A stretch of DNA of 64,000 bases. Source: Frigoribacterium sp. JB110 (GTDB lineage: Bacteria; Actinomycetota; Actinomycetes; Actinomycetales; Microbacteriaceae). The notes beneath the pieces were generated by a model. The model was not told the DNA's origin and did not search any database. It saw nothing but the letters and a program-made list of their open reading frames with translations. Below, piece after piece: positions 40,801 through 48,469 of this stretch. Location: the NCBI RefSeq assembly GCF_900163665.1, contig NZ_FUIA01000016.1, positions 339,321-403,320 on the forward strand, given 5' to 3'. Positions within the stretch are counted from its first letter, which is position 1; each line of letters begins with the position of its first letter. The position numbers and the translations under genes are program-made.

Positions 40801-43693
40801 CGTCCGGGTCGCGGTGCTCGTCGTACACCTGGATGCGTTTCTGCTCCATCACCGACTGCGCAAGGTCCGGTGCCGGCCGGCGCTCGGTACCCCATTCGCT
40901 GGTGGCGAGCACCCCTTGACGGCCCCCGCGGACCTCCCACATGCCGGGCAGCGGATTCTCCACCCGCACATCGGCCGCTTTGAGGATCTCGCGGAGGAAC
41001 TGCTGATGCACGTCGGCGCTGATCCACACCGCCCCCAGCCGGGCGGCGATGTCGTCCGCACCGAGGGGCTCAGGCATCACCTCCTTCAACGCGGTGACAT
41101 TCACGGCCAGCTCGGGCCGTTCCTTGGCGGCGGTTTCGGCGGCGTCGAGCTTGACTCTGACGTTCCCGGAGAGGTATTCGGGGGCGTGGATGAGGTCCCC
41201 GGTGGTGGGGTCTTCGAAGACATGCCCCGCAAGAGCCGCGCGGGCGTCGGTGTCATCGGTGCCGAGAAGTTCGGCGATCAGGGGTAGCTCGATGCCGCCG
41301 GTGCGGTCCAGGCTCACGGAGATCGCATCCGTGGGGGACTCCACCCCGCGCACCGGTGGGGTGGGGGCGACGACCCGGTGCGAGAGGATCCCGGCACCGG
41401 TCGCGGTCTGCTCCTGCTCGTCGAACACTTCTAGGGCGACGACGAGCGGCCCGAACGGGTCACCGCGCAGGATCCGCAGCGGTGTGGGGGTGGTGCGGGC
41501 GTAGGTGTCTTCCCCGGTGCCGGGGTCGGTGCGTCCGGTGCGACGCAGCGTGTACCGGTTGAGCGGCCCGTAGCGGGTCACGTACTGCTCGTACTGGCCG
41601 CGTAGCCGCGCCCGGGCCGTATCGATCACGGTCGTATCCTCCTTCGTGGCGGCCTCCTGCTCGAGGAGCCCGATCGCTCCGTCCCGCAATGTGAGCAGCG
41701 CCCGCAGCTCAGTCGTGGCGGACTTCGGCACTTGTAGCGGGATGAGCTCGCCGCTGGCGACGACCCGGAACTGACCGTCCGTGTTGGCGAGGATGGACCC
41801 GTCGAACAGGCCCGGGTCCGCAGGCTTGCGGGCAGCGCGGGCCTGCTCCTGCGCCGCGGTGCGCTCGGTGAACACCAGGCGGCGCTCGGCGGCGGACGCG
41901 GTGATGTCGGTGAGGGCCGCATTGAGGCGCTGCGACACGGTGGTGAGGTCGGCGGTGACGCGGAGGGTCTGGTTGCCGTACATGCCTTGTCCGACGTGGA
42001 GGTCGCCGAGGACATGGTCGGGCCGGTAGTCGGCGAAGTAGGTGTTGACCTTCACCCGCTCCCCATCGATCGTGACGGGGGTGACCATCTCCCAGATGTC
42101 GCTGGCCGGTTCGGTGCCGGGGTTGCGGCGGCGGAAGAGCAGCAAGTCGGTGAGTGCTTCGGTGCCTGCCGCGCGCCGGTGCGCCCCGGAGGGGAGCCGG
42201 ACGGCTCCGAGGAGGTCGGCGAGCTCGTTCATCTCCCGCCTCGCGGCAGGGTTTTGCGCGTCCATCGTCCAGTGCGAGGTGAGGACCGCAACCACTCCGC
42301 CGGGACGGGTGAGGTGGAGGGCTTTGACGATGAAGTGGTTGTGCATCGAATGCCCGGATGGGTTATGCGCCGGGTCATGCAGGGTCACGTCTGCGAATGG
42401 CACGTTCCCGACCGTCGCGTCGAAGAACCCCTCGGGGATGCGGGTGTCTGCGAACGACTCCGTGCGGATCGATGCGTGCGGGTAGAGGCCGCGGGAGATC
42501 GCTGCGGTGAGCGGGTCGAGCTCTACCCCGACCATCCGTGCGCTGTCGGGGGCGAGTCCGATGAAGGTGCCCGCGCCGGAGCCAGGTTCGAGGACGTCAC
42601 CGGTGGTGAATCCGAGCCGGCTCAGCGCCGCCCAGATCTGGGTCGCATAGGCGGGGTCGGTGTAGTGGGCGTTGATGGTGGTGCGCTCCGCTGCACGCCA
42701 CTCCGCCTCGTCCAACACCTCGCGGAGGAGACTGCGTTCGCGCGTCCAGTCGGTGCTGGTCTCGTCGAACACCTGGGCGATCGCTCCCCAGCTCGACCAG
42801 CGCGCAAGCCGCCGCCGCTCATCATCCGTCGCGGTCCGGTTCTCGGCGGTGAGGCGGCGTGCGACCGTGATCGCGTCGAGGTTCGCGTCGAAGCGGCCCT
42901 TCGCCCCCGATGGGGCGAGATCCTCCTGCGAGACCGGACGGAACGCCCGCCCACCCCGTCGCTTCTGGATGCGGCCGGTGGGCGGGTCGGGAGCTACCGG
43001 TTCAGGTAGCGGCGATCCGCCGCCCGAGCCAGAAGCTCCGACTGCTCGGTCAGGTACTGGGCCGGGAACTCCGCTTCCAGCAGGGCCTCCAGAAAGACCG
43101 CCGGGAGCATCCACTGGGCGGCGAGCTCGGTCAGTTCCTCTGTTGCGGGGGTCTGATCCTCCCGGGAGTCCTGGATCCTCTCCGCCCACGAGGCCAGCCA
43201 AGAGTCCGAGGTCCGGTCCGCCTCCCACGCCTCCCGATCCTCGACGGGTGTCGTCTCCGGGCTGGTGATCCACACCAGCTCCGTCAGCACCAACTCCTCC
43301 GCCTGCAGGCGTGCCGCGCTCAGCCGGCCGACCTTCTCCAGGTAGCTCTCCTCCGGCACGTCTGGTCCCGCCAGCTGGACTGTCAGGGCGGTCACCTGGT
43401 GGTGGACTTCCTGGCCCAGGGTCTGGAAGAACTCGTCTGGGTTCGGGAGCGCTGCGACCCGGGCGGGGGCGTATCGGGTCCAGTGTTGCCGGGCGAGTGT
43501 CTGGTAGTGCGTCATCGTCTGCTCCTTCCTCGATCTGCGGCGACCCCGCCCCCGCGGTATCCGCGGGGGCGGTCGCCTGGGGGGCGTTGACGCCGACAGT
43601 GACGTGTTCCTGTGCAGCGGTGTCGTCCAGTCCCCAAAGATCGAGTTCGACCTGCCCGTACTGGGCAGGATCGAGACGCTTGCGTCGCGCCAT
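37856..43693 (-). CDS. Giant DNA N6-methylase - SNF2-type helicase fusion (DarB-like)
   Basis: A 1945-residue protein. After an N-terminal MARRKRLDPAQYGQVELDLWG and a 170-residue low-complexity linker comes a methyltransferase: VLEPGSGAGTFIGLAPDS (motif I, about residue 371) and VGNVPFADV (motif IV, NPPF-like). Next is a superfamily 2 helicase: HEVGAGKTAEMVAGVMEM (about 1061), VVDEMHMYKNL (about 1218), GATATPIANS, and QREGRVIRQGNQNDEV (about 1566). The C-terminus is coiled coil. Such fusions are common on ICEs and plasmids and resemble phage P1 DarB, an anti-restriction protein, so protection of incoming DNA is my inference. The linker overlaps a second gene in another frame (42994-43515). 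Confidence 0.88.
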   Translation of the reverse strand: MARRKRLDPAQYGQVELDLWGLDDTAAQEHVTVGVNAPQATAPADTAGAGSPQIEEGADDDALPDTRPATLDPIRPRPGRSAPEPRRVLPDPGPGSPPPGDRPDSPAGGTRRAGGELPGEGRPAERGTPAGGGVGADGAGVDHQPGDDTRRGSGGVGGGPDLGLLAGLVGGEDPGLPGGSDPRNRGTDRARRPVDAPGGLSGGPAGSGVPGPVPDRAVGASGSGGGSPLPEPVAPDPPTGRIQKRRGGRAFRPVSQEDLAPSGAKGRFDANLDAITVARRLTAENRTATDDERRRLARWSSWGAIAQVFDETSTDWTRERSLLREVLDEAEWRAAERTTINAHYTDPAYATQIWAALSRLGFTTGDVLEPGSGAGTFIGLAPDSARMVGVELDPLTAAISRGLYPHASIRTESFADTRIPEGFFDATVGNVPFADVTLHDPAHNPSGHSMHNHFIVKALHLTRPGGVVAVLTSHWTMDAQNPAARREMNELADLLGAVRLPSGAHRRAAGTEALTDLLLFRRRNPGTEPASDIWEMVTPVTIDGERVKVNTYFADYRPDHVLGDLHVGQGMYGNQTLRVTADLTTVSQRLNAALTDITASAAERRLVFTERTAAQEQARAARKPADPGLFDGSILANTDGQFRVVASGELIPLQVPKSATTELRALLTLRDGAIGLLEQEAATKEDTTVIDTARARLRGQYEQYVTRYGPLNRYTLRRTGRTDPGTGEDTYARTTPTPLRILRGDPFGPLVVALEVFDEQEQTATGAGILSHRVVAPTPPVRGVESPTDAISVSLDRTGGIELPLIAELLGTDDTDARAALAGHVFEDPTTGDLIHAPEYLSGNVRVKLDAAETAAKERPELAVNVTALKEVMPEPLGADDIAARLGAVWISADVHQQFLREILKAADVRVENPLPGMWEVRGGRQGVLATSEWGTERRPAPDLAQSVMEQKRIQVYDEHRDPDGTTIRIFNPVETTAAQEKADQLQERFSEWVWEEPERARVLTDEYNRRFNSIVLRDYTTAGEYLTFPGMAKSFTPRPHQRAAVGRMIAEPATGLFHEVGAGKTAEMVAGVMEMRRMGLIQKPMVVVPNHMLEQFSREWLQIYPRARVLAASSGDLTADRRRLFVARAAASDWDGIILTQGAFARIRVDPETEHRYIERQVVELKAAYEAAKGEDRMSVKRIQKRLLQAENKLKGLVDKARDPGITFEATGVDYVVVDEMHMYKNLATESNIRDASIDGSERASDLHLKLESLRHRGHDRVVTGATATPIANSVTEAYVMQRYLRPDLLEEAGLGHFDAWAATFGETVTEMEMSPTGSSFRLKTRFARFQNVPEMLRLWSVFADVKTAEDLKLPVPEIAERGDGKRAADTVVIEPTRELQAYIDDIATRAERVQSKAVRPDEDNMLKISADGRKAALDVRLVLPATPSGPSKVDVAADMIHRVWNQHADRSFTDPTTDEPSPVRGGLQLVFCDLGTPNKDRWNVYDELRAQLQQRGMPDGAVRFMHEAKTDTDKARLFAAARTGHIAVLVGSTEKMGVGTNVQARAVALHHLDCPWRPSDIAQREGRVIRQGNQNDEVVITRIVTEGSFDSYMWQGIERKARFIGQIMRGSLDVREIEEIDSAALSAAEAKAIASGNPLMLEKSIAQNDYTKLQRLERAHSRNQSMLHHTKSRAAEIIDHAQRDIAALTAALPRIRDTSGDRFQITISGHHYDSRVDAAEAVAYWARDQNIQYLSDYAERDLGRLGSVSGLQIHARASASFGTVQVHFSLENLPRTSFGLPRDQILSPTVGLIQRLENRASQLPTIIETLTNEIRQEQETLDEAEQRIGVPFKHAEALRAAHARLDEIDAKLAELSEPAPGATMPGGSAPDPAVIHAPAGRADASTPSVRAPFDKQDVRDYRPSLGSRADPAPHPAPDPQVSVTALLRDMVHSADTSRDGPFL
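42994..43515 (-). CDS. Conserved ICE protein nested in the methylase-helicase frame
   Basis: A 173-residue protein, same strand but different frame, wholly inside the 5' part of the methylase-helicase ORF. It has a near-ideal start: GAGGAAGGAG a few bases before the ATG. The sequence is balanced and protein-like (FFQTLGQEVHHQVTALTVQLAG, EESYLEKVGRLSAARLQAEELVLTELVW, EELTELAAQWMLPAVFLEALLEAEFPAQYL), whereas the overlapping stretch of the big ORF is monotonous Gly/Pro/Arg. I recall similar proteins upstream of the methylase-helicase in related ICEs. Function is unknown; it is helical and acidic. Confidence 0.75.
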   Translation of the reverse strand: MTHYQTLARQHWTRYAPARVAALPNPDEFFQTLGQEVHHQVTALTVQLAGPDVPEESYLEKVGRLSAARLQAEELVLTELVWITSPETTPVEDREAWEADRTSDSWLASWAERIQDSREDQTPATEELTELAAQWMLPAVFLEALLEAEFPAQYLTEQSELLARAADRRYLNR

Positions 43694-43836
43694 CAGCAGC
43701 TGCCCCCGTGAGGGAGCGGGCTGGACGACACCAGACTACGCTGCCTCTCTGACAGCGCCACCGAAGCTTCGCCCGTTGACGGGCGGAAGAGCGAAGAGCG
43801 CACGCTTTCACCTCCATGCGAGTGGGGACGAGGAGG

Positions 43837-43883
43837 CTGGTGGCGGCCCGGCACGGGGCGGGGGAGCGACAGGCCGCCACCAG
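43837..43883 (-). terminator. Hairpin after the SSB-like gene
   Basis: Perfect 12-base arms CTGGTGGCGGCC and GGCCGCCACCAG enclose 23 bases, starting 22 bases past the SSB stop. A smaller GCCCG-TTGA-CGGGC stem follows at 43771-43784. Both lie in the 211-base gap before the methylase-helicase start and may separate the two transcripts. Confidence 0.5.
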
Positions 43884-43904
43884 CGGTCACAGGGGGCCGA
43901 CAGC

Positions 43905-44423
43905 TCAGAGGCTGACCGTCTCGGACTGCGGGACGGGGGCAGCGCCGGTGACGGTTGCACGGGGCTGCGCGGGAGCGGGGTCGGTGGTGCCTGCGACACG
44001 GTCGGTCGCCTCCTGCGCGGCCTGTAGCTGAGTGGCGATCGTCGTCGCCTTGTCCGCGTTCGACGGCTCCCGCTCCTTCCGCGTCACCTCGTAGTCGGTG
44101 CGGGCGGTGTCGTGGCCGAGCTTCTTCGCCACGAACTCGTCCTGCTCAGTGCCCTGAGCGGAGGTGTAGGTCTTGACGTACCCCTCGGCGAGGAACCAGT
44201 CGCCCTTCTGGAACCGAGCCGCCGCCTCCTCGGCGGCTTTCCGGTACTGCACCAGGTCGTGGAACGTGGTCTCCAGCTTCGTGAACGACCCGTCGGTCTC
44301 GCGCCGGTAATGCTCCTGCCCGATCTTCGCGTAGAAGCGGGCATCGCCGGAGCGCGTGTACGTCAGCCGCGGGTCCGAGGCGATGAACCCGGACAGGGAC
44401 TGCTGGACATGAAGATCAGACAT
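43905..44423 (-). CDS. Single-stranded DNA-binding protein-like (OB fold)
   Basis: Using ATG 44423 (GAGGAG upstream), 172 residues. SLSGFIASDPRLTYTRSGDARFYAKIGQEHY, then ETTFHDLVQYRKAAEEAAARFQKGDWFLAEGYVKTYTSAQGTEQDEFVAKKLGHD, follows the order of SSB beta strands, with the usual F/G-K-G-D-x-F/V-x-V/A-x-G step. The C-terminus is an Ala/Gln/Thr-rich tail without the acidic DDDIPF-like tip of housekeeping SSB. It probably coats the transferred strand during conjugation. Confidence 0.8.
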   Translation of the reverse strand: MSDLHVQQSLSGFIASDPRLTYTRSGDARFYAKIGQEHYRRETDGSFTKLETTFHDLVQYRKAAEEAAARFQKGDWFLAEGYVKTYTSAQGTEQDEFVAKKLGHDTARTDYEVTRKEREPSNADKATTIATQLQAAQEATDRVAGTTDPAPAQPRATVTGAAPVPQSETVSL

Positions 44424-44502
44424 GGGGAAACTCCTCACAGATGCGGGCGCCGTGTCGCGCCGTTATCTTCAGGTGCCCGCCGTCCCCCACCCCGGGGTGC
44501 CG

Positions 44503-46260
44503 TCATTGTCCTTGTTGCAGCCGTGACTCCAGCATGCCGCGGGCCTTTTTGAGGGCGTCGGCGTCGGCCCGTTTGGTCCAGGGGCGCAGGTCGGTGATGA
44601 TCGGGCGGGCCGCACGCAGCAGAATGACCCCGGTGCCGAACGGCATCGTGCGCAGCACGTCCGGGGGCAGGATCGGCACCCGCCGGATCGAGCGTTGCGA
44701 GGAGTGCCCGCCGTAGGCGTCCTGGGTCACCGAGTCGGTCTCCTCGTCTCGTTCCCCGACCAGCTGTGACAGGTCGTGCAGGTCGCGGCTGTTCGATGCC
44801 CCGCCGAGCACGATCTTCACGATCGACGCATCCCAGATCGCGTTCGCCGCATTCTCCGACCATTTTTCCCGCGCCTGCGCGAGGGACTGCAGCACCGGCA
44901 TTGTCGTGATCCCCGTCCCGCCTCCCTCCGCCATCAGCGTGGGGAGAGACGGGAGGGGGGAGAGGTTCCCGATCTCATCGAGCGCCATCAGCATCGGCGG
45001 GTCCAACCGGGCGCCGGGGGAGCGGGCCGCGATCCGGCGGGCGGTCTCCACGAGATCTTCGATGAATGCCGCCACCAGCGCCGCCGACGCGCCCGCCCCG
45101 GCGCCGGTCGCCAGCAGGTACAGGGTGCCCTTGGCCTGCAGGAACTTCTCCGGGTCGAACTGTTCGTCCTCGCCCGGGGTGACCGTGTCGAGAACGCGCG
45201 GGTCAGCGAGAGCCCCGAACGCGAGGGACACACCCTGCCAGATCGAGTCGCGGGTGCGGGGGTCGGACTGGATCATCGACTCCAGCGACTCCGCCCACCC
45301 GTCCGCCGCCCGCGGGTGTGCCTGCAAGATCCGCACCGCATCACCTGCCGTGGTCGGCGACTGCGCCCACGTCGACACGGTGCGGGCGTCCCGTCCATCC
45401 AGCGCTGCGGCGTGCAGCAGCGCCTGGATCGCCATGCGCGCCTTCCCCTCCCAGAAGCCGCCGTTGTCGACGCCGCCGAACCCGATCGCCGACGCCAGCC
45501 CGGTCGCGCGGATCATCGCCGTCAACGGGTCCTGACAACCCCGCACCGGCGACCATCGCAGCCCAGACGGGATGCCTGGCGCCAGCTGCTGCGGGTCGAA
45601 TACTGCCACCGGGCCCTTCTTCTCGCGGGCGGTGAGGGTGGCGGTGAGATTGTCCGGGCGGGTACTGGTCGTGATCACCGCGCCGGGTGCATCCAAGATC
45701 GCGTTGATCACCAGATGCATGCCCTTTCCCGAACGCGGCGGCCCAATCACGAGCATCGAATCCTCGACCGTCGCCCACACTTGCCGCCCCCGCGATACCC
45801 CGAGGAGGTAGCCGACATCCGCCGCCGCCGCGTCCTTCAGCGACGGACGGAACGTGGAGGCCCGCTTCACGAGCGTCTTCGCCGACGCGGCCTGTGCGAT
45901 CTCCATCGCGGTCGCCGTGCCCTTCAGCCTGCGCGGGTCGGCCTGTTCTGCCCGGCCGCGCCACCGGACCCATCCCCACACGGCCGGCACGATCACCACC
46001 GTGAGCATCACCGCAGCGACCAGCCAGTACAGCAGCGGATGCAGCCCGTCGACACCGAGGGGTCTGCCGGGGTTGAGGGGGTCGGCGAACACCCCGAGCC
46101 CGGCTGCCATCCCCGCGGTAGGGAGGGGAAGACCGGAGAGCCAGGCGGCGGCGGTGCCCGCGCCGCGGAGGATCAACGCGAACGCGAACCCCGCGACCAT
46201 CAGCCCGATACCGATGTTCAGCAGATGATCGTTCACCGGACGCGGCGCTGACCGGTTCAC
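44503..46260 (-). CDS. VirD4/TraG-type conjugative coupling ATPase
   Basis: A 585-residue type IV coupling protein. Two N-terminal membrane helices (about 13-33 and 76-97) precede the ATPase. Walker A is VIGPPRSGKGMHL (about 173-180), Walker B lies in PPMLMALDEIGNLSPLPSLPTLMAEGGGTGI, and KIVLGGASNSRDLHDLSQLVGERDEET is the family's late block. It recruits the processed DNA to the secretion channel. Its ATG overlaps the upstream gene's stop by 4 bases. Together with the VirB4-type ATPase it makes this element a conjugative, not merely mobilisable, candidate. Confidence 0.93.
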   Translation of the reverse strand: MNRSAPRPVNDHLLNIGIGLMVAGFAFALILRGAGTAAAWLSGLPLPTAGMAAGLGVFADPLNPGRPLGVDGLHPLLYWLVAAVMLTVVIVPAVWGWVRWRGRAEQADPRRLKGTATAMEIAQAASAKTLVKRASTFRPSLKDAAAADVGYLLGVSRGRQVWATVEDSMLVIGPPRSGKGMHLVINAILDAPGAVITTSTRPDNLTATLTAREKKGPVAVFDPQQLAPGIPSGLRWSPVRGCQDPLTAMIRATGLASAIGFGGVDNGGFWEGKARMAIQALLHAAALDGRDARTVSTWAQSPTTAGDAVRILQAHPRAADGWAESLESMIQSDPRTRDSIWQGVSLAFGALADPRVLDTVTPGEDEQFDPEKFLQAKGTLYLLATGAGAGASAALVAAFIEDLVETARRIAARSPGARLDPPMLMALDEIGNLSPLPSLPTLMAEGGGTGITTMPVLQSLAQAREKWSENAANAIWDASIVKIVLGGASNSRDLHDLSQLVGERDEETDSVTQDAYGGHSSQRSIRRVPILPPDVLRTMPFGTGVILLRAARPIITDLRPWTKRADADALKKARGMLESRLQQGQ

Positions 46261-46781
46261 CGCTCCGGCCCCTGCCGCACGATCGTGCCGGAGATCTCCC
46301 CAAACAGCAGCACATCCGTCACCGGCCCCCGAAGTTGCCCGCGTTCCATCAGCGCCCGTGCAAACCCTGTTCCTGCCGCCGACGTGCGCGACACGATCAC
46401 CGCAACCGCGACATCCTCACCCGGCACGAACCCCTGCCCGTAGAACTCCACCAACGCCGGCAGCGCAGGTGCGGGTGCCTGCGCCGGGTGGTTCGGTGGG
46501 GGAGCGAACCGGGAGCGCGGCGCGGGCGGGGTGATGATGTCCGCGAACACGCGCCCGCCGGCCTCGTGCACCTCGGCACGGATCGGAGACTGCTTGTCCT
46601 CCGCGATCGCCGACAGCACCCGCCCCAGCGCGTCCCGCTCTATCGGGCCTTCCAAGAGCATGATCCCGTCGACAGCGACATGGGTTTTCCCGCTTTCCTG
46701 GACGGTTGCGACCACCAGGGGTAGAGTGACAGGGACGGAGATTTCCGCAGAATTTCGTGGGTTTTCGGACTTCCGACGCAT
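46257..46781 (-). CDS. Hypothetical protein between the two transfer ATPases
   Basis: Using ATG 46781, 174 residues, between the VirB4-type and VirD4 genes and overlapping the latter by 4 bases. The N-terminal 90 residues look like a beta-strand-rich domain (VPVTLPLVVATVQESGKTHVAVDGIMLLEGPIERDALGRVLSAIAEDKQSPIRAEVHEAGGRVFADIITPP), then a Pro-rich hinge (about 95-120), then a short helical end. No signal peptide or membrane helix. The conserved place in the transfer operon suggests an accessory role in conjugation. Confidence 0.65.
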   Translation of the reverse strand: MRRKSENPRNSAEISVPVTLPLVVATVQESGKTHVAVDGIMLLEGPIERDALGRVLSAIAEDKQSPIRAEVHEAGGRVFADIITPPAPRSRFAPPPNHPAQAPAPALPALVEFYGQGFVPGEDVAVAVIVSRTSAAGTGFARALMERGQLRGPVTDVLLFGEISGTIVRQGPER

Positions 46782-46786
46782 GGCAG

Positions 46787-48262
46787 TCAGCCCATCCGAG
46801 CTCGAGTATCGAACATCTCCAGTTCCCCCGGATGCAGCTGGTGCTGCACGACGAAGGATCTCTCCTTGATCTTCCACAGCCCCTGCCCGGTGCCCATCCC
46901 CGGCAGCAGGGAACGCTCCGTCCCGGTGAGTCCGAGCAGCCTCCCGGTAGCTTCGACCTGATCGGATTCCTGCCGGTACACGATGCGGGTCTCAGAGTTT
47001 GCCAGCAGGCTCGACGCCAGTGCACGCAGCATCGACCCCTGATCTCCACCGGTCTCAAGGTCCGTGACCTTATGGACGATGAGGAGGTTCGCGATGCCGA
47101 AGTGGCGCGCCAGCCGCCACTGTGCATCCATCCGCCGCAATAGCGCTGCGTGCCCGATCAGCCGCCACGCCTCGTCGTACACGACCCAGCGTTGACCGCC
47201 GTCTGGGTCCTGCAGGGCGGACTCCATCCATGCGGAGCAGCACGTCATCAGTACCGACATCAGCGTGTTCGACTCCGACACCCGTGACAGATCCAGCGAC
47301 ATCATCGGCAACGTGGGGTCGAACTGCACTGTCGAGGGCGCATCGAACATGCCACGTAGGTCCCCGTACACAAGTCGGCGCAGTGCGTGCGCGACCATCC
47401 GGCCGTCTTCTTCGAGCCGGTCGTCTTCCTGGTCGTCGGGGGTGAGCATCCGCTCCACCACCATCGGCAGGATCGGCACCTCTGCCGATGCCACCGCGGA
47501 GCGGAGGGCGATATCGATCGCGGTGTGCTCCACCGGCGTCAGCGGACGATCCAGCACGGTCTCCGCCAGGGCGCCCACCAGGTCACGGCGACGGGAGGAC
47601 ACCTGGGTGTGCCACTCCGCATCCGAGAGGCCGCCGGCACGGTAGCCGGCATCCAGCGGATTCAGCCGGGCCGGCAACCCGTGACCCAGGCGGATCGCCC
47701 GTCCGCCGACGGCCTCCGCGACACCCGTGTGCTCCCCTTTGGGGTCCGCAACCACGTACACGCGACGCCCGAACGCGATCGACCGCGTATACAGGCTCTT
47801 CGCCAGTGCCGACTTCCCCGACCCCACGATGCCCGCAAGCACCGCGTTCGGCGCCGTGATCAGACCTCGCTGGTACAGCGTCCACGGATCAAACACAAAC
47901 GACGCCGACGAATACAGATCCTGCCCGACGAACACGCCCTCACTGCCCAAACCCCCTTCGGCAAGGAACGGGTACGCGCCCGCCAGCGCCGCGGAGGTGT
48001 CCTGATGCGTTGGCACCCGGAACCTACGCCATGATCGCAGCGCGGCGGGGCCCGACTCTCCCGCACGCGGGAGATAGTGGGTAGCACGGGCCTCGGCACG
48101 CTCGGCCGCTGTTCTCACCTGGGCAGCAGAACGGCTGGCCGATTGCGCCTCAACGCGGATCTGCTCGGCAGCCTTACGCCGCGCCTTCCTGGACCGGAAC
48201 GGTTCCTGCGGCGGCGATACCAGCGACGAGGTGTGCAGAGCGTGCTTGGGGGGCTGTGGCAT
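46787..48262 (-). CDS. VirB4/TraC-type conjugation ATPase
   Basis: A 491-residue ATPase that powers the type IV secretion channel. A basic, coiled N-terminus (about 20-65) precedes the RecA-like domain with VLAGIVGSGKSALAKSLY (Walker A, about 144-151), VVADPKGEHTGVAEAVGG, and YDEAWRLIGHAALLRRMDAQWRLARHFG (Walker B). The end TGTERSLLPGMGTGQGLWKIKERSFVVQHQLHPGELEMF is typical for these actinobacterial proteins. In this group the VirB4 N-terminal half is usually the separate SCO6880-family protein, here 14 kb away beyond the cargo. The 207-base gap 48263-48469 contains an AT-rich stretch near 48412 that may be a promoter. Confidence 0.9.
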   Translation of the reverse strand: MPQPPKHALHTSSLVSPPQEPFRSRKARRKAAEQIRVEAQSASRSAAQVRTAAERAEARATHYLPRAGESGPAALRSWRRFRVPTHQDTSAALAGAYPFLAEGGLGSEGVFVGQDLYSSASFVFDPWTLYQRGLITAPNAVLAGIVGSGKSALAKSLYTRSIAFGRRVYVVADPKGEHTGVAEAVGGRAIRLGHGLPARLNPLDAGYRAGGLSDAEWHTQVSSRRRDLVGALAETVLDRPLTPVEHTAIDIALRSAVASAEVPILPMVVERMLTPDDQEDDRLEEDGRMVAHALRRLVYGDLRGMFDAPSTVQFDPTLPMMSLDLSRVSESNTLMSVLMTCCSAWMESALQDPDGGQRWVVYDEAWRLIGHAALLRRMDAQWRLARHFGIANLLIVHKVTDLETGGDQGSMLRALASSLLANSETRIVYRQESDQVEATGRLLGLTGTERSLLPGMGTGQGLWKIKERSFVVQHQLHPGELEMFDTRARMG

Positions 48263-48469
48263 GCGGGAGCCTTCCGTGAGAACAACAGGTGCTCACAGAA
48301 GGTGCCCCAGAGAGACCACCTGACCACGCCTCGCCCCGAATGATGAGAAGGGCGGCCCGTTCTGACCGAACACGCTCGAGTCCTTCATCGCCGCGCATGC
48401 CAAGCTCTGTAGCGTATATACGCCAATTAAGACATGTGGCTGGCAAGGTTCACGCGTCCGCGACAGCCG

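Noticed and set aside
38492..41287. 931-codon open frame on the plus strand opposite the methylase-helicase
   Set aside because: Its product is rich in Gly, Val, His and Asp without domain patterns, while the minus strand has clear methylase and helicase motifs. It is an antisense shadow of high-GC coding sequence.
44776..46251. 491-codon plus-strand frame opposite the VirD4 gene
   Set aside because: Composition is Arg/His/Gly-rich without hydrophobic core; the opposite strand carries all coupling-ATPase motifs.
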